A stretch of DNA of 64,000 nt from Spirochaeta lutea (GCF_000758165.1 NZ_JNUP01000003.1:284629-348628); one strand, 5' to 3'; counted from the first letter of the stretch, positions 11,308 through 22,655 are shown. The notes: generated by a model from the sequence alone, not told the origin. Numbers and translations: made by a program.

Positions 11308-13137
11308 CTACATTGATGAAAGAAATGGCACATTAATAAGATTCATTCCTGATTTAAGCACCTGCAATACAGCCCCGGCTAAGGCAACCCGGGCCTGCAC
11401 CAATTCCGGAACAGGGGCATTCAACATGGGATGATCGTGATAGAACCGACTAAAGGTCTTTGCCAGCTCGTACAGATAGCCAGTCATTGACGCGGGGTTG
11501 TATTCCATACCCGCCTGGGACACAATGCCGGGGAAGGAGCCGATGAGCTTTACAAGCTCCCACTCCACCTCTTCAGTAAGAACTGCGGCTAGATCCTCCG
11601 TCATCGGGGGCAGATCCTTACCCCACTTTCTGAGCATGCTAGATATCCGGGCACCGGTGTACTGCAAATACGGTCCGGTGTTCCCGTTGAATGCCAGGGA
11701 ATCCTTCGAATTAAAAATCATATCCTTGGTGGGGGTTGTCTGCAGCAGATAGTAATGCAGGGCCCCCAAGGCGATTTGGTGACTTGTGGCATTCAGGTCT
11801 TCTACCTGATCCTGGCGTTCCTTGGAGACTATTTCCTCCTTCGCCATGGCTGTTAGCTGGTCAAGCAAATCGTCGGCGTCCACCACCGTTCCCTCGCGGC
11901 TCTTCATTTTACCCTCGGGCAGATTCACCATACCGTAGGATAGGTGGTAAAGATTTGAAGCCCAGGGATACCCGAGCTGAGACAGCACATGGAACAACAC
12001 CCGGAAGTGGTACTGCTGCTCCGAGGCCACCACATAGATAAGGCGATCAAAGGGCCAGTCCTTGTGACGGTTTATGGCCGTCCCGATATCCTGGGTGATG
12101 TAGAGGCTTGTGCCATCCTTGCGGAGCAGAACCTTTTTATCCAGACCGATGGGCTCCAGATCAATCCAAACCGTCCCCTCCTCGTCCTTGTAAAAAATAT
12201 CATCCTCAAGCCCCTGGAGAATCTCGCTTCGGCCCAGAAGGTAGGTTTCGCTTTCGTAATACACCTGATCAAAACTGATTCCGGTCCTTTGGTAGGTTTC
12301 CTCGATCCCCTCTACGGCCCATTCATTCATCTGCTTCCAGAGCTTCATGGTTTCGGCCTCGCCCTGCTCCCATTGGTGCAGCATTTCCTGAGCCATGGCC
12401 TCAGCCTGGGGATACTCCTTTACCCAGTTGGCATAGGCTACATAGTACTTTCCTACAAAATGGTCGGGCTTAATTCCCGTGCTCTCCGGGGTCTCCCCCT
12501 CGCCAAAGCGCTGGTACGCCAGCATGGATTTACATATATGAACACCCCGGTTATTTATCAGATTCACCTTGCGAACCTGGGCGCCGTTAGCCTTCAAAAT
12601 CCGAGCAATGCTTTCTCCGAGGGCATCGTTCCTCAGATGCCCCAGATGCAGGGGTTTATTGGTGTTCGGACAGGAAAACTCAACCATGATCTTTTGACCG
12701 GCCAGACTATCGGTAATCCCAAAGCGGTCCTGCTGGGTATGTACAGTTTTTAAGAGATCTAGAGTGATTCGACGGCGGGGGAGTCGCACATTCACATAGG
12801 GCCCCATGGCCTCGGCGGTTCCAAGATTACCCCGGCGGAATTCCTCCGTCAGACCATCGCCGGTGACCTGTTCCCCACCCGGAGAGGTCAGCGTCTTCTC
12901 CCCGGCGATCAACGCCTCCAGCACACCAACCACGGAAGCACTGATCTGGGGCGGCCCCACCCGCAATACCTTGGCGAAGGCAAACATAGGAAAGGCCACA
13001 TCCCCGAGCTCAGCCTTCGGGGGCGTTTCCACCTGAAAATCAGCCAGACTGCTGGTGAATTCGATATCCCGCTCCCTAGCGATCTCCGCCAAAACAGCAA
13101 ATAAGAGTCTGCGCCACCGTTCTTTCATCTGTTCCAT
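11308..13137 (-). CDS. argS: Arginyl-tRNA synthetase
   Basis: Class I synthetase, 609 aa. The N-terminal Add1 domain comes first, then the HIGH-type signature 'NKPLHLGHLRNDALG', and the KMSKS-equivalent 'EGKMKSREGT'. The DALR anticodon-binding domain is at the C-terminus ('LYELAKTFSRFYHDHP'). An open frame extends 90 codons further upstream, but ATG 13137 has GGAGGAG eight bases before it and gives the normal N-terminus. The ATG starts one base after the pgeF stop, so the two genes are coupled. It ends with TAG. Confidence 0.95.
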   Translation of the reverse strand: MEQMKERWRRLLFAVLAEIARERDIEFTSSLADFQVETPPKAELGDVAFPMFAFAKVLRVGPPQISASVVGVLEALIAGEKTLTSPGGEQVTGDGLTEEFRRGNLGTAEAMGPYVNVRLPRRRITLDLLKTVHTQQDRFGITDSLAGQKIMVEFSCPNTNKPLHLGHLRNDALGESIARILKANGAQVRKVNLINNRGVHICKSMLAYQRFGEGETPESTGIKPDHFVGKYYVAYANWVKEYPQAEAMAQEMLHQWEQGEAETMKLWKQMNEWAVEGIEETYQRTGISFDQVYYESETYLLGRSEILQGLEDDIFYKDEEGTVWIDLEPIGLDKKVLLRKDGTSLYITQDIGTAINRHKDWPFDRLIYVVASEQQYHFRVLFHVLSQLGYPWASNLYHLSYGMVNLPEGKMKSREGTVVDADDLLDQLTAMAKEEIVSKERQDQVEDLNATSHQIALGALHYYLLQTTPTKDMIFNSKDSLAFNGNTGPYLQYTGARISSMLRKWGKDLPPMTEDLAAVLTEEVEWELVKLIGSFPGIVSQAGMEYNPASMTGYLYELAKTFSRFYHDHPMLNAPVPELVQARVALAGAVLQVLKSGMNLINVPFLSSM

Positions 13138-13138
13138 C

Positions 13139-14038
13139 TCAACTCCTCCACGATTCATAAAGCTCTGCTGTAGGCAGCCAGAACGCAAGCATCCGACCGG
13201 CCCCCCGCCGTTCCCGGCATCTATGGGACCATAGTACTTCCTGCTCAGCGGTACAGAGTCCGGTCCCCCCGAGCCACTGCATCCCCATATCCAGGGTAGC
13301 CAACCGGTTTGCTTCCTGAATATCAATACTCGGCATGAGCCTGCCGGAAAATTCACCCGTACCCTGTGCCCTTCCGACAGCCCCGGCGCCGAACCGGGAT
13401 ACAAACACCGCAGCCCTATCCTCGGTCACCGGATAGCAACGGCTGCAAATGCCTGGCCCACTATACACAGAGATATCTGAAAAAGGAATCCCCCAGTATC
13501 TATTCATTGCCCGGCCGGCTACCATAGAAATCCCGCATCCCTGCCATCCGGAATGCAGAATTCCCCTCACCTCCCTACCTGGAAGTTCGCCCCAGATATA
13601 GAGGGGATGACAGTCCGCCACCAACACCCCGGGGACAACCTGTTCCAGGTCGGTAACAACGCCATCGGCATCCATGCTCCGTGCTAAGGCACCAAGCTCA
13701 TCCTGATTTAAGACAGGCATGGTCCGGAAGGATACCGAAAGGGTATACCGATCCTCGGGTGAATCCGGCAGGTGGATCCACCGCCCCTCTGCTACTCCCA
13801 ACCGACCGGTCCATCCCTTGCCAGTCCGGGTAAGCATCTCCGAGGAATAAATCACCACCCGAAGGCTGTGGACCTGGGAATGCACCAACAGAGTTCCATT
13901 AGCAGAACCGCTTCCGGCAGCCCCGGTAAGAGCAGCATATATAGAATCAGGATCCGGCTGTCCGTCTCCAATCCGGCGGGTGCTTATACCGGCGGTGAAT
14001 CGGCCTCGGGACAAAAGGCTGAGAAAGTTCCTATCCAT
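13139..14038 (-). CDS. pgeF: Purine nucleoside phosphorylase / peptidoglycan editing factor (YfiH, laccase-domain)
   Basis: A 299-aa member of the YfiH/PgeF family. These proteins act on purine nucleosides, and in E. coli loss of PgeF lets wrong residues enter peptidoglycan. The conserved metal and catalytic motifs are 'VADCHPLYI', 'LHSGWQGCGIS' and 'GPGICSRCYPV', and a C-terminal histidine/cysteine region follows ('LCTAEQEVLWSHRCRERR'). There is no ribosome site before the ATG. A promoter-like pair TTGACC (14073-14068) and CATAAG (14050-14045), spaced 17 bp, ends six bases before the ATG, so the message may be leaderless. Confidence 0.85.
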   Translation of the reverse strand: MDRNFLSLLSRGRFTAGISTRRIGDGQPDPDSIYAALTGAAGSGSANGTLLVHSQVHSLRVVIYSSEMLTRTGKGWTGRLGVAEGRWIHLPDSPEDRYTLSVSFRTMPVLNQDELGALARSMDADGVVTDLEQVVPGVLVADCHPLYIWGELPGREVRGILHSGWQGCGISMVAGRAMNRYWGIPFSDISVYSGPGICSRCYPVTEDRAAVFVSRFGAGAVGRAQGTGEFSGRLMPSIDIQEANRLATLDMGMQWLGGTGLCTAEQEVLWSHRCRERRGAGRMLAFWLPTAELYESWRS

Positions 14039-14044
14039 GGTACT

Positions 14045-14073
14045 CTTATGTCAAAAAAGTTTTAGCAGGTCAA
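14045..14073 (-). promoter_or_regulatory. Candidate promoter for pgeF-argS, leaderless type
   Basis: TTGACC and CATAAG on the minus strand with a 17-bp spacer. The -10 ends six bases from the pgeF ATG and no Shine-Dalgarno is present. Confidence 0.4.
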
Positions 14074-14121
14074 TTAATACGCCTTGACAACAGAAAAAAA
14101 GTGGTTCACCTTAGTATTGTT

Positions 14122-14187
14122 ATGAACCATTACGATTCTGCCCAAAACTCCATCATCATTCTCATTATTATTGAGTCTCTGATGTAG
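14122..14187 (+). CDS. Isoleucine-rich leader peptide of the cimA attenuator
   Basis: A 21-codon frame (ATG 14122, TAG 14185) whose codons 11-17 read Ile-Ile-Ile-Leu-Ile-Ile-Ile. Six isoleucine codons in seven positions is what a ribosome-stalling leader for an isoleucine pathway needs. It ends 27 bp before a strong T-tailed hairpin that stands just ahead of cimA. Weak point: no clear Shine-Dalgarno precedes the ATG. A GTG at 14101 is an in-frame alternative start. TTGACA at 14084-14089 may be a -35 but lacks a good -10 at normal spacing. The composition and position are seen; the attenuation role is inferred. Confidence 0.65.
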   Translation: MNHYDSAQNSIIILIIIESLM

Positions 14188-14191
14188 TGTT

Positions 14192-14244
14192 GGGAAGGAG
14201 CCTGTAGGGTAACAGCCGTCTTCCTGGAAGACGGCTTTTTTTTT
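14192..14244 (+). promoter_or_regulatory. Transcription attenuator upstream of cimA (terminator and candidate antiterminator)
   Basis: GCCGTCTTCC and GGAAGACGGC (14215-14235) form a perfect ten-base inverted repeat followed by nine T (14236-14244). This is an intrinsic terminator inside the leader, 17 bp before the cimA ATG. Upstream GGAAG (14193-14197) can pair with CTTCC (14220-14224) on the left arm, a possible antiterminator. A ribosome stalled at the isoleucine codons near 14152-14172 would free this segment. The terminator is clear; the switching pairs are a proposal. Confidence 0.75.
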
Positions 14245-14261
14245 AATCAAAGGAGTGTTCT

Positions 14262-15857
14262 ATGTCGGCACATACAAAATCGGTAGCTATCTTCGATACC
14301 ACCCTCCGCGATGGTATGCAGGGGTTGGAAATTAACTACTCCCTGGAGGATAAACTCTCTATAGCAAAAAAATTGGACGAAATAGGCATTGATTATATCG
14401 AGGGAGGATTTCCCCTCTCCAACGATAAGGAGGCCGCCTTCTTTAATCACTGCAAGTCCATGAGCTTTTCCCATGCCAAGATTGCCTCCTTCGGTAGCAC
14501 CCGTAAACCTGGCGGAAAAGCTGAATCAGACGGCCATATCCGAGCGCTCCTGGAGGCCCAAACTCCAGTGGTGGTTATTGTCGGCAAAACCTGGATGGCC
14601 CATGTGGAAAAGGTATTAGGGACCACAGCGAAAGAGAACCTCGCCATGATTGCGGATTCCATCAGCTTCTTAAAAAGGGAGGGCCGTGAGGTTGTCTTTG
14701 ATTTAGAACATTTTTTCGACGGATACAAGGATCACCGGGACTACGCCCTGGAGGTTCTTAAAACCGCCAGCCATGCCGGAGCAGATGTTCTGGTACCCTG
14801 CGATACCAACGGCGGAACCCTGCCCCACGAGGTATCCGCTATCTACGAAGATCTAAAAAGCCAATCCTTGGCACCCCTCGGCGGCCACTTCCACAACGAC
14901 TGCGGTACTGCCGTAGCTAATTCCTTAGCAGCGGTCCAAGGTGGAGCGGTGCATATCCAAGGCACCATCAATGGATGGGGGGAGCGCTGCGGCAATGCGA
15001 ACCTCTGTGCGATTATGCCCAACCTTACCCTCAAAATGGGGTATCACGCCGCCTGCGCGGATCATATGGAAAAACTTACCAGTTTATCCCGGTTCGTTGC
15101 GGAAAAGGCGAATATCATTCCAGATAAGCGTCAGCCCTACGTCGGTATCGCTAGCTTTTCCCACAAGGCAGGTCAGCATGCCGATGTCATCCTCAAGGCC
15201 GCCCATCTCATGGAACATTTGGATGGCAGCCTGGTAGGGAATCATCGCCAAGTGCTGCTCAGCGAACTTGCCGGAAAATCCACCATCGTGGAAAAAATGA
15301 AGAAATACGGCAGCTTCGAAAAGAATCATCCTGCGGTTGAGACCCTCATCCGCACCCTCAAGGATAAGGAAAACGACGGGTATGAATACGAAGCCGCAGA
15401 AGGAAGCTTCGACCTGCTCATGCGTCAGGCATTAGGGGAGTACAAACAGCTCATTGAACTCAAGAATTACCATCTTGAATCCTATAAAACGGCGAATGCC
15501 CAGTCCAAGACTGTCGGCAGGATGTTTCTCAGCGATCAGGGACGGGAGGTCATGGGAGCTGCGGTTTGTATCGGCCCGGTTGAGACCCTGGATGGTTCGC
15601 TCCGGGATGCCCTCAGCCCCCACTACCCCTTCCTGGATGGTCTCCGGCTTACCGACTACCGGGTCAGGGTACTCAACCCGGAGAGTGCCTCGGCAGCCAA
15701 GGTCAGAGTCTTTATAACCTCCACCAACGGAGATGAGGAATGGACAACGGTGGGTGTAAACGAAAACATCGTCGAGGCGTCATGGGAGGCATTGGTGGAT
15801 AGTTACGAATACTATTACAACAACCACTATGAGGAACTACCGCCCGAGGCCCGTTGA
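14262..15857 (+). CDS. cimA: (R)-citramalate synthase
   Basis: Condenses pyruvate and acetyl-CoA to citramalate, the entry step of the threonine-independent isoleucine pathway. It is 531 aa. The HMGL-like TIM barrel starts with '[10 protein letters not shown]' and has the metal-binding '[14 protein letters not shown]'. The linker '[13 protein letters not shown]' and a C-terminal LeuA-type allosteric domain (about 390-515) follow. This length and the 'DGMQG' signature fit CimA better than 2-isopropylmalate synthase. The ATG follows AAAGGAG. The isoleucine-rich leader fits this assignment, since isoleucine is the end product. Confidence 0.93.
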   Translation: MSAHTKSVAIFDTTLRDGMQGLEINYSLEDKLSIAKKLDEIGIDYIEGGFPLSNDKEAAFFNHCKSMSFSHAKIASFGSTRKPGGKAESDGHIRALLEAQTPVVVIVGKTWMAHVEKVLGTTAKENLAMIADSISFLKREGREVVFDLEHFFDGYKDHRDYALEVLKTASHAGADVLVPCDTNGGTLPHEVSAIYEDLKSQSLAPLGGHFHNDCGTAVANSLAAVQGGAVHIQGTINGWGERCGNANLCAIMPNLTLKMGYHAACADHMEKLTSLSRFVAEKANIIPDKRQPYVGIASFSHKAGQHADVILKAAHLMEHLDGSLVGNHRQVLLSELAGKSTIVEKMKKYGSFEKNHPAVETLIRTLKDKENDGYEYEAAEGSFDLLMRQALGEYKQLIELKNYHLESYKTANAQSKTVGRMFLSDQGREVMGAAVCIGPVETLDGSLRDALSPHYPFLDGLRLTDYRVRVLNPESASAAKVRVFITSTNGDEEWTTVGVNENIVEASWEALVDSYEYYYNNHYEELPPEAR

Positions 15858-15906
15858 TGCTATACTAAACCCATGGGGTAGTGAAAAAGTACATGGGAGG
15901 CACCGT

Positions 15907-17826
15907 TTGAAAATTCAAGGCCGTATTTTTTCCGTTATTTTCTTGGTCCAGATTACCTTTCTTATCTCAATTGCGCTGTATTTTGTGGTTCTGCTGCAGC
16001 CTGTCGCACGGATCCAATCCGAACAGGTGGTGCTTCAGCAACTGGAGGGTTCAATCCACCGGGAGGTACTCACCCTGCACAGAATCCTAACCGGGCAGTT
16101 TGATCTGGAGACTCAGAACTACCGGAGAAGCTCCCAACAGACCCTAGAAGCCTTTGAGAATGTTGCAAGCTTGGAGTTTATTCCGGGGATTTCCAACTCC
16201 GCTGCAGAAGCCATCAATTCCATAGGTCGGCTGAGCGGTTTGATTCAGAATAACCGGACCCGGTTTTTTGAGGCAGCTACAACCCTGGCCCAGGCTGCCG
16301 AAGCGCAATTTAGTTTCCTGCGGACCTTCCAAATTAAGCGGCTCATCGAAGAGGGCCAAGCGTACCCCGAGGTGCGCCAGGCTGCCGCCCTCACCCTCTC
16401 AAGTAAGGCGAATCTTATCGATAGTCTGGATTCGTCTCTGACCGTATTAGATACCCAGAAAGACAACCTCGCCGGCAGTATTCAACGCTTTGAAGCACGT
16501 TCGAACCGGATCGCTCTCATTCTGATCGCCGTATTCTTTCTCATCAACTCGGTCTTATCCATATTTATTTCACGGTCTCTGATAACGGGCATCCGGGGTA
16601 TAGAAACCCTTATCAGCGGATTGACCGAGGGAGACCTTCGGGCCAGAAGCGCCAGCACCAGAAAGGACGAGATCGGTCGTCTGAGCAGAAACCTGGACAG
16701 CTTCACCCTCAGACTTCAACAAATTATCGGCCAAATCCAGCAGGAATCCCAATCGAACAGGGTGGTTCGGGAGAAGATCGTATTCTCTGTTGATGAAACC
16801 TCCGGAGCTGTTAACGAGATCCAGGGGAATATGCAGTCCATTCGCGGGGTGATGGAGCACCTGGATACCACCATTGAGGGCATCGTATCGGCGAATAAGG
16901 AGCTGATTAACGGCCTCCAGGTTACCGATCAGATGGTCCAGGACGAGACCCAGATGGTTCAGCAGGTTAGCACCGCGGCGCATACCCTCTCTCAGTCCTT
17001 AACCGGAACTCTAGAGATTACCAACAGCAGTAACGAGTCTACCAAGGAACTGGTTACCATTACCGAAAGTAGTAAAAAACAGTTCACGGAAACCGTCCGC
17101 GCCATATCCGAGGTAGATCAACGGGTAAGCGATATTACCCGGATGACCTCTCTCATTGAGGATATCGCAGCCCAAACCCAGCTCCTAGCCATGAACGCCG
17201 CCATTGAGGCCGCCCATGCGGGTGACCGTGGAGCGGGTTTTGCCGTGGTCGCCCATGAGATCCGGAAACTGGCTGAACAATCATCGGGGAACAGCAAAGA
17301 GATTTCTGATGCGGTTAAGCGGATTCTTGCGGTAATAGACAGTGCCGGCGAACAAAGCAAGGAGATGGAAGCCGCGTTTGATACCATGACCCAGGCAATT
17401 GACGAGGTTTCTTCGCGGTATGACCGGCTCTTTAAGGAAATAGCTTCCATGCAGGAGGTGGGAAATCAGATTCTCGGTTCAGTTTCAGGCCTCTTGGAGG
17501 TAGCGAAAAAGACCCAGGGGACATCCCAAGGCATGAAGGGGCAGGCGTCCGACGTACACAGCCATATGGATGAGGTACAGAACCTGTCCCACCAGGTCTA
17601 TGCAGGCATGGAGGAAATAACCATTGGAATCACCCATATCAATCAGGAAATGCTTAGCCTGAGGGAACAGACCGATTCAATGGTTAAGACCAGCGAAACC
17701 CTTGACCAAGAGCTGCAGTTCTTCAAGACCGCCCGGGAGCCTGAATCGACCCCCGGGGAAGCAGAACCCGAAACTACCGAGTCTCCGGAACCTACAACCG
17801 CCCAGACGGAAGGGGACGGGGAATAA
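15907..17826 (+). CDS. Methyl-accepting chemotaxis protein
   Basis: Transmembrane chemoreceptor. The likely start is TTG 15907 with GGGAGG six bases upstream; an ATG at 15829 lies inside cimA. One membrane segment is near the N-terminus. An all-helical periplasmic sensor of about 160 residues follows, then a second membrane segment ('[19 protein letters not shown]'), a HAMP domain, and the cytoplasmic signalling hairpin with the tip '[20 protein letters not shown]'. The tail is acidic and proline-rich. Its 3' end overlaps the convergent carB by 35 bp. The ligand cannot be read from sequence. Confidence 0.92.
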   Translation: MKIQGRIFSVIFLVQITFLISIALYFVVLLQPVARIQSEQVVLQQLEGSIHREVLTLHRILTGQFDLETQNYRRSSQQTLEAFENVASLEFIPGISNSAAEAINSIGRLSGLIQNNRTRFFEAATTLAQAAEAQFSFLRTFQIKRLIEEGQAYPEVRQAAALTLSSKANLIDSLDSSLTVLDTQKDNLAGSIQRFEARSNRIALILIAVFFLINSVLSIFISRSLITGIRGIETLISGLTEGDLRARSASTRKDEIGRLSRNLDSFTLRLQQIIGQIQQESQSNRVVREKIVFSVDETSGAVNEIQGNMQSIRGVMEHLDTTIEGIVSANKELINGLQVTDQMVQDETQMVQQVSTAAHTLSQSLTGTLEITNSSNESTKELVTITESSKKQFTETVRAISEVDQRVSDITRMTSLIEDIAAQTQLLAMNAAIEAAHAGDRGAGFAVVAHEIRKLAEQSSGNSKEISDAVKRILAVIDSAGEQSKEMEAAFDTMTQAIDEVSSRYDRLFKEIASMQEVGNQILGSVSGLLEVAKKTQGTSQGMKGQASDVHSHMDEVQNLSHQVYAGMEEITIGITHINQEMLSLREQTDSMVKTSETLDQELQFFKTAREPESTPGEAEPETTESPEPTTAQTEGDGE

Positions 17827-20800
17827 CCTCTCCGGTGAGCAGGTATTTGATTCCTTCCAAGGCGGCCTTGGCTGCTGAGGTCGTGGTGGTGTAAGGCACC
17901 TTGTTCTTCATAGCCTCAATACGCAGGTATCCGTCATCCTTCTGTGTATACCGTCCCAGGGGTGTGTTGATTACCAGATCAATTTTACCAGCCTGAAGGT
18001 GATCCACGATATTCGGGTGGCCTTCATGGTATTTAAGAATGACCTCCGCGATTATGCCCTGGGAGAACAGGTATTCCGCGGTGCCCCGGGTTGCCTTTAT
18101 GGCGAAACCCATCTGCTCCAGCTCCCGAACAATGGGCACGATCTTCGGTTTGTCATAATCGTTGACAGCCACAAAAACACTGCCCTTGGTGGGAAGGATG
18201 GTACCGGTTGCGGCTGTGGCCTTAGAGAAGGCCTCGCCGAAGCTTGCTCCCAGCCCGATCACCTCTCCGGTGGACTTCATCTCAGGACCGAGCATGGGAT
18301 CGGTATCGCGGAAGCGGTCGAAGCTAAACATCGCCTCTTTTACCGCCCAGCCTGTTATGCAATCGCCGAGACCCACTCCGGGAATTCCGGTGTGGTCGTC
18401 GTTTATAAGCCCTTGGGCGGCAAGATCCGTGCCCTCCCAGAGCTTAACCGCCGCATCTACCAGGTCCACTCCGCTGGCCTTGGAGATAAAGGGTACGGTT
18501 CTACTGGCCCGGGGATTTACCTCGAGAACGTAGAGAACTCCGTCCTTCACAGCAAACTGGATATTCAAAAAGCCCTGGACACCAACCTCCCGGGCTATCC
18601 GGGCAGTAGCATCAACCAACTGTGACCGAATATCCTGACTTGCCTCATAGGGCGGGAATACACAAGCACTGTCCCCGGAGTGAACTCCGGCTGCTTCGAT
18701 ATGCTGCATGAGCCCGGCAACGTAGACATGTGTCCCGTCCGCCAGAGCGTCCACATCGTATTCGTATGCATCCTCCAGGAATTGATCCACCAGGATGGGT
18801 TTTTCCTCCGAAACTTCCACATCGGTTCTGCCCAAATACTCGGCGAGTTCCTGTTCATTGAAGGCGACCATCATACTCCGTCCACCAAGGACGTAGCTTG
18901 GCCTTAACAGTACCGGATACCCGATCTCCTGGGCATAGGCTCGAACCTGACTCATGGTTCCAGCGCTCCGGTTTTCCGGCTGCCGCAGGCCGGTCCGGGT
19001 TATCAATTCGGCGAAGAGCCGCCGATCTTCGGCGCCTTTGATGCTGCCAACTGGGGTTCCTACAACCCGGGCACCCCATTGCTCCAGGGCTTCAGCCATG
19101 TTCAGGGGTGTTTGACCGCCCAGCTGGACCACCACATCCCTGATTCCCTCAGCACGCATAATCTCTTTTACGTCCTCAAGGGTAAGCGGTTCGATGTATA
19201 ACCGGTCGCTCACATTGAAGTCCGTGGAGACCGTTTCCGGATTCGAGTTGATGATTACCGTTTTTACCCCCTGACGCCGGTACGCCAGAGATGAGAGGGT
19301 ACAGCAGGTATCAAACTCCAACCCCTGACCGATCCTGTTCGGCCCTGATGCCAAGATTATCACCCCGCGATCTTGCATAGGGTGGCTCTCGTTTACTTCG
19401 CCGTAGGTGCTGTAAAAATACGGGGTTTGAGCCTCAAATTCTCCGGAGCAGGTATCCACAAAATGGTACCCCGCATGGATCCCCGCCTCTTCACGGCGGG
19501 CTTCGATCTCCCGAGGACTCAGATGGGAGGCGCGTTCACCGAAGGTTGCCTGGCCTACCAGCTTCGAGATCCTCTTATCGCTTAATCCGAGGCGTTTTGC
19601 CTCCAACAGGAGTTCATCGGTTAATTCCTGGCGCGCCAGCTTCTTTTCGAGCTCGGCCTGCTCATGCATCCCGTAGAGAAACCAGGGGTCGTAGCCGGTC
19701 AGATCGGCAACCTGCTGAATTGCAGGATACCCGCCCCTCTTAATGGCTGTGTATGCCGCGAAGATTCTCCGAGGATGCAGTTTTTTTAGCATGGATAGAA
19801 TTTCTTCATCGTTTAGGTGGGCCAGGTCTTCCAAGCCCTCAAAGCCGAACTCTGCGGCACGGATGGCTTTATTTAGTGCCTCCGAAACGGTCCGGCCCAG
19901 GGCAAGACTCTCCCCCACACTTTTCATCTGGGTACCCAGCTCAGCATAACCCCGGGGGAATTTTTCAAGCTCAAATCGGGGCACCTTTACGGCGGCATAA
20001 TCCAGAGAGGGCTCAAAACATGAGACCGTCTTGCCGGTGATATCGTTCATGATCTCATCCAGGGTAAACCCGACGGCTAACCTGGCAGAGCTCCGAGCAA
20101 TGGGAAAGCCCGTGGCCTTACTAGCCAAAGCCGATGACCGGCTTACCCGGGGGTTCATCTCAATGACGATCATCCGTCCGTCCTCGGGATTAAGGGCGAA
20201 CTGAACATTCGATCCGCCGCAATCCACCCCTACCGCCCTGAGTATTTCTATGGAGGCTGTACGCATGCGCTGGTACTCCACATCCGAGAGGGTTTGTATT
20301 GGTGCCACGGTAATGCTATCCCCGGTATGAACGCCCATGGGATCTATGTTTTCAATACTGCAGATGATAACGGCATTGTCCGCCTGATCCCGCATGACCT
20401 CCATTTCGAATTCTTTCCACCCCACAAGGCTTTCTTCAATAAGGATTTGATGGACGGGGCTCTCAGCCAAGGCCCTCTTAATGAAGGGCCCAACATCTTC
20501 CCAATTGTTGGCGATACTGCCTCCCCGGCCGCCCAGGGTATAGCTGGGCCGGATAATGAGGGGCACACCCTGCTGCTCAGCGAAGGCCATGGCCTCATCG
20601 TAGTTGTGAGCCAGGGTTGATCGGGGACTGTCCAGGCCGATTTTGGTCATGAGGTCCTTAAACTTGCCCCGGTCTTCGGCGAGCTCGATACTTTCGATGC
20701 TTGCCCCCAGAAGCTCTACATTGTACCGCTCGAAGACTCCGGCACGCCCGAGGTCGAGGGTGACATTGAGGGCGGTCTGGCCGCCCATGGTGGGCAGGAC

Positions 20801-21055
20801 TGCATCCGGGCGTTCCTTGGCGATGATGGCTTCCAGGTAGGGTACTTCCAGGGGATCCATGTAGATGGTGTCAGCGGTACCCGGTGTGGTCATGATGGTT
20901 GCCGGGTTCGGGTTGACCAGTACTACCTCGTAGCCTTCTTCTTTTAGGGCTTTTACGGCTTGGTTACCCGAGTAGTCGAACTCACAGGCCTGACCGATTA
21001 CAATTGGACCGGAACCGATGATGAGGATTTTCTTAATGTCTTTTCTTGCGGGCAT
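17792..21055 (-). CDS. carB: Carbamoyl-phosphate synthase large chain
   Basis: Makes carbamoyl phosphate from glutamine-derived ammonia, bicarbonate and two ATP for pyrimidine and arginine synthesis. At 1087 aa it has the two homologous ATP-grasp halves ('[18 protein letters not shown]' and '[15 protein letters not shown]'), an oligomerisation region between them, and the C-terminal MGS-like allosteric domain. The ATG overlaps the carA stop by one base (TAATG). The C-terminal 35 bp overlap the convergent chemoreceptor gene. Confidence 0.97.
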   Translation of the reverse strand: MPARKDIKKILIIGSGPIVIGQACEFDYSGNQAVKALKEEGYEVVLVNPNPATIMTTPGTADTIYMDPLEVPYLEAIIAKERPDAVLPTMGGQTALNVTLDLGRAGVFERYNVELLGASIESIELAEDRGKFKDLMTKIGLDSPRSTLAHNYDEAMAFAEQQGVPLIIRPSYTLGGRGGSIANNWEDVGPFIKRALAESPVHQILIEESLVGWKEFEMEVMRDQADNAVIICSIENIDPMGVHTGDSITVAPIQTLSDVEYQRMRTASIEILRAVGVDCGGSNVQFALNPEDGRMIVIEMNPRVSRSSALASKATGFPIARSSARLAVGFTLDEIMNDITGKTVSCFEPSLDYAAVKVPRFELEKFPRGYAELGTQMKSVGESLALGRTVSEALNKAIRAAEFGFEGLEDLAHLNDEEILSMLKKLHPRRIFAAYTAIKRGGYPAIQQVADLTGYDPWFLYGMHEQAELEKKLARQELTDELLLEAKRLGLSDKRISKLVGQATFGERASHLSPREIEARREEAGIHAGYHFVDTCSGEFEAQTPYFYSTYGEVNESHPMQDRGVIILASGPNRIGQGLEFDTCCTLSSLAYRRQGVKTVIINSNPETVSTDFNVSDRLYIEPLTLEDVKEIMRAEGIRDVVVQLGGQTPLNMAEALEQWGARVVGTPVGSIKGAEDRRLFAELITRTGLRQPENRSAGTMSQVRAYAQEIGYPVLLRPSYVLGGRSMMVAFNEQELAEYLGRTDVEVSEEKPILVDQFLEDAYEYDVDALADGTHVYVAGLMQHIEAAGVHSGDSACVFPPYEASQDIRSQLVDATARIAREVGVQGFLNIQFAVKDGVLYVLEVNPRASRTVPFISKASGVDLVDAAVKLWEGTDLAAQGLINDDHTGIPGVGLGDCITGWAVKEAMFSFDRFRDTDPMLGPEMKSTGEVIGLGASFGEAFSKATAATGTILPTKGSVFVAVNDYDKPKIVPIVRELEQMGFAIKATRGTAEYLFSQGIIAEVILKYHEGHPNIVDHLQAGKIDLVINTPLGRYTQKDDGYLRIEAMKNKVPYTTTTSAAKAALEGIKYLLTGEVIPRPLPSGRL

Positions 21056-22281
21056 TAGCGATTCTCCTTCGTTTTACTGGTACCGGCTGGTTTGCTGGGT
21101 GAGTAGCCCGGTATTCCCTGGAGGAATGCCTCGAAAATCCAGAGGCTATCGTAGGGGCCCGGTGCGGATTCAGGATGGAACTGGGCACTGTATATCCGAA
21201 GCTCATCGCTGTATATGCCCTCGTTACTATGGTCGTTGGCATTGCGGAACCAAACCTTTACGGTGTCGGGTAAGGATGCTTCATCCACAGCAAAGCCATG
21301 ATTTTGACTGGTAACAAATACCTTCTTCGTTCGTTCATCCCGTACCGGGTGGTTGATGCCATGGTGCCCAAACTTCATTTTGTAGGTCTTAGCACCCACC
21401 GCTTGGGCAATTAGTTGATGCCCCAGGCAGATACCGAAGACGGGCACCCTACCGATGAGTTTTTTAATGGTCTGTATCTGTTGATCAAGGGTCGCAGGAT
21501 CCCCTGGACCATTGGAGATCATGACTCCCTGGGGCTTTTGGGAGAGGATTTCTTCCGCGCTTGCCGTAGCAGGATAGCTTACAACCCTGCACCCCAGCTT
21601 GTTGAACTCACGCACAATATTAGCCTTCACCCCGCAGTCCAACAAGGCGATGGTGGGCCCGCCTTGGGCGGGATTTTCTACCACAGCCCGGGTACCTACC
21701 TCTGGAACCAGATTAAGACCTTCCATGGCGGGATAGGCCTTCAGATATTCCATCCCAGCCTGTTTCTCTTGATCGGACAATTCTGATGCCTGGGGATCGC
21801 CGGAACGCAGGATAAGTCCCTTTTGGCTCCCCCCGTCCCGGAGTGCCAAGGTTAACTCCCGGGTATCGATTCCGCTAATGCCGGGGATTCCATGTTGATT
21901 AAGAAAGGCGTCCAGAGTGATGCGCCCCTTGGGGACCGGTCCCCGATACAGACTTCGGACGATAAACCCAGCAGCCTTTACCGGCCGGGTATCGCAGCTG
22001 GCACCCCGGTCATCTATAGCGCGGCTGCTCTCGTTCCAATCACCCTGGGCACCGTAATTCCCGATATGCGGGTAGGTCATGGTGATCAGCTGACCGGTGT
22101 AGGAGGGATCGGTGAGAACCTCATGGTACCCAGACATAGCAGTATTAAAAACTACCTCGCCCACTGCCGAGAACCGCAGAATTCCCTTATCCAGGTCGCC
22201 AACCAAGGGGGCTGGATATCCAAATGCCTCCCCGGTATACACTGTCCCGTCCTCCAGGAGCAGATAGGTTCGCTCGTTCAT
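21055..22281 (-). CDS. carA: Carbamoyl-phosphate synthase small chain
   Basis: Glutaminase subunit that feeds ammonia to CarB. The N-terminal CPSase domain starts '[20 protein letters not shown]'. The class I amidotransferase domain has the nucleophile Cys in '[15 protein letters not shown]' and the His-Glu in 'FHPESAPGP'. ATG 22281 is preferred, with AAGGA seven bases upstream; ATG 22314 is in frame but lacks a site. The 200-bp upstream region holds a copy of the dispersed repeat and short stems, but I could not read a pyrimidine or arginine attenuator. Confidence 0.95.
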   Translation of the reverse strand: MNERTYLLLEDGTVYTGEAFGYPAPLVGDLDKGILRFSAVGEVVFNTAMSGYHEVLTDPSYTGQLITMTYPHIGNYGAQGDWNESSRAIDDRGASCDTRPVKAAGFIVRSLYRGPVPKGRITLDAFLNQHGIPGISGIDTRELTLALRDGGSQKGLILRSGDPQASELSDQEKQAGMEYLKAYPAMEGLNLVPEVGTRAVVENPAQGGPTIALLDCGVKANIVREFNKLGCRVVSYPATASAEEILSQKPQGVMISNGPGDPATLDQQIQTIKKLIGRVPVFGICLGHQLIAQAVGAKTYKMKFGHHGINHPVRDERTKKVFVTSQNHGFAVDEASLPDTVKVWFRNANDHSNEGIYSDELRIYSAQFHPESAPGPYDSLWIFEAFLQGIPGYSPSKPAGTSKTKENR

Positions 22282-22370
22282 AGGCCGTCCTTTTCCCATT
22301 GAGGTTTTACCCATCGTATGCTTGTAGCCGATAGCGTAACTAACCCTCGGCAGGCGCTCAAACCTTACCC

Positions 22371-22390
22371 AGTGCGCAAAGGGCTGTAGC
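22371..22390 (+). repeat. Dispersed repeat core, copy 1 (upstream of carA)
   Basis: AGTGCGCAAAGGGCTGTAGC matches the 20-bp core of the inverted-repeat element at 57272 in about 16 of 20 positions. It lies in the carA leader. No inverted partner is visible nearby, so this may be a decayed or solo copy. Confidence 0.4.
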
Positions 22391-22488
22391 TGTTCACCCC
22401 GGCGAGGCTACCTCGGATTTTATCCCGGACTGCTCCGCCCTATCTGGCATACTGTACATGGTTCTACGTACTACATTCGCCTTAGGTT

Positions 22489-22513
22489 AAAAAAAAACCG
22501 GCTATGGAGCCGG
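22489..22513 (-). terminator. Intrinsic terminator after tRNA-Gln
   Basis: On the minus strand CCGGCT (22513-22508) pairs with AGCCGG (22503-22498), followed by nine T. It ends transcription coming from apt and tRNA-Gln. Confidence 0.8.
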
Positions 22514-22584
22514 CATACGATCGTCACGGGTAGCGACAGCACATTCGTGCAGTATGCCTGGACGCTTCCACAGGCATCGGTTTA

Positions 22585-22655
22585 CTTCCCGGGGAGGATT
22601 TGAACCCCCACAAACAGAACCAGAATCTGTGGTGCTACCGTTACACTACCGGGAA
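22585..22655 (-). tRNA. tRNA-Gln (anticodon CUG)
   Basis: Complete cloverleaf on the minus strand. Acceptor TTCCCGG pairs with CCGGGAA. The anticodon stem ACAGA/TCTGT holds loop TTCTGGT with anticodon CTG. The T loop is TTCAAAT. The 3' CCA is not encoded. It lies between apt and carA, followed by a terminator. Confidence 0.93.

Noticed and set aside
18999..19079. Small frames opposite and within carB (for example 74 codons near 18855-19079)
   Set aside because: Alternative frames of the conserved carB sequence; no independent signals.
22282..22480. Pyrimidine-type attenuator or arginine leader before carA
   Set aside because: Short stems exist (GCCGA/TCGGC), but there is no T-tailed terminator on the carA strand and no arginine-rich or pyrimidine-tract leader.
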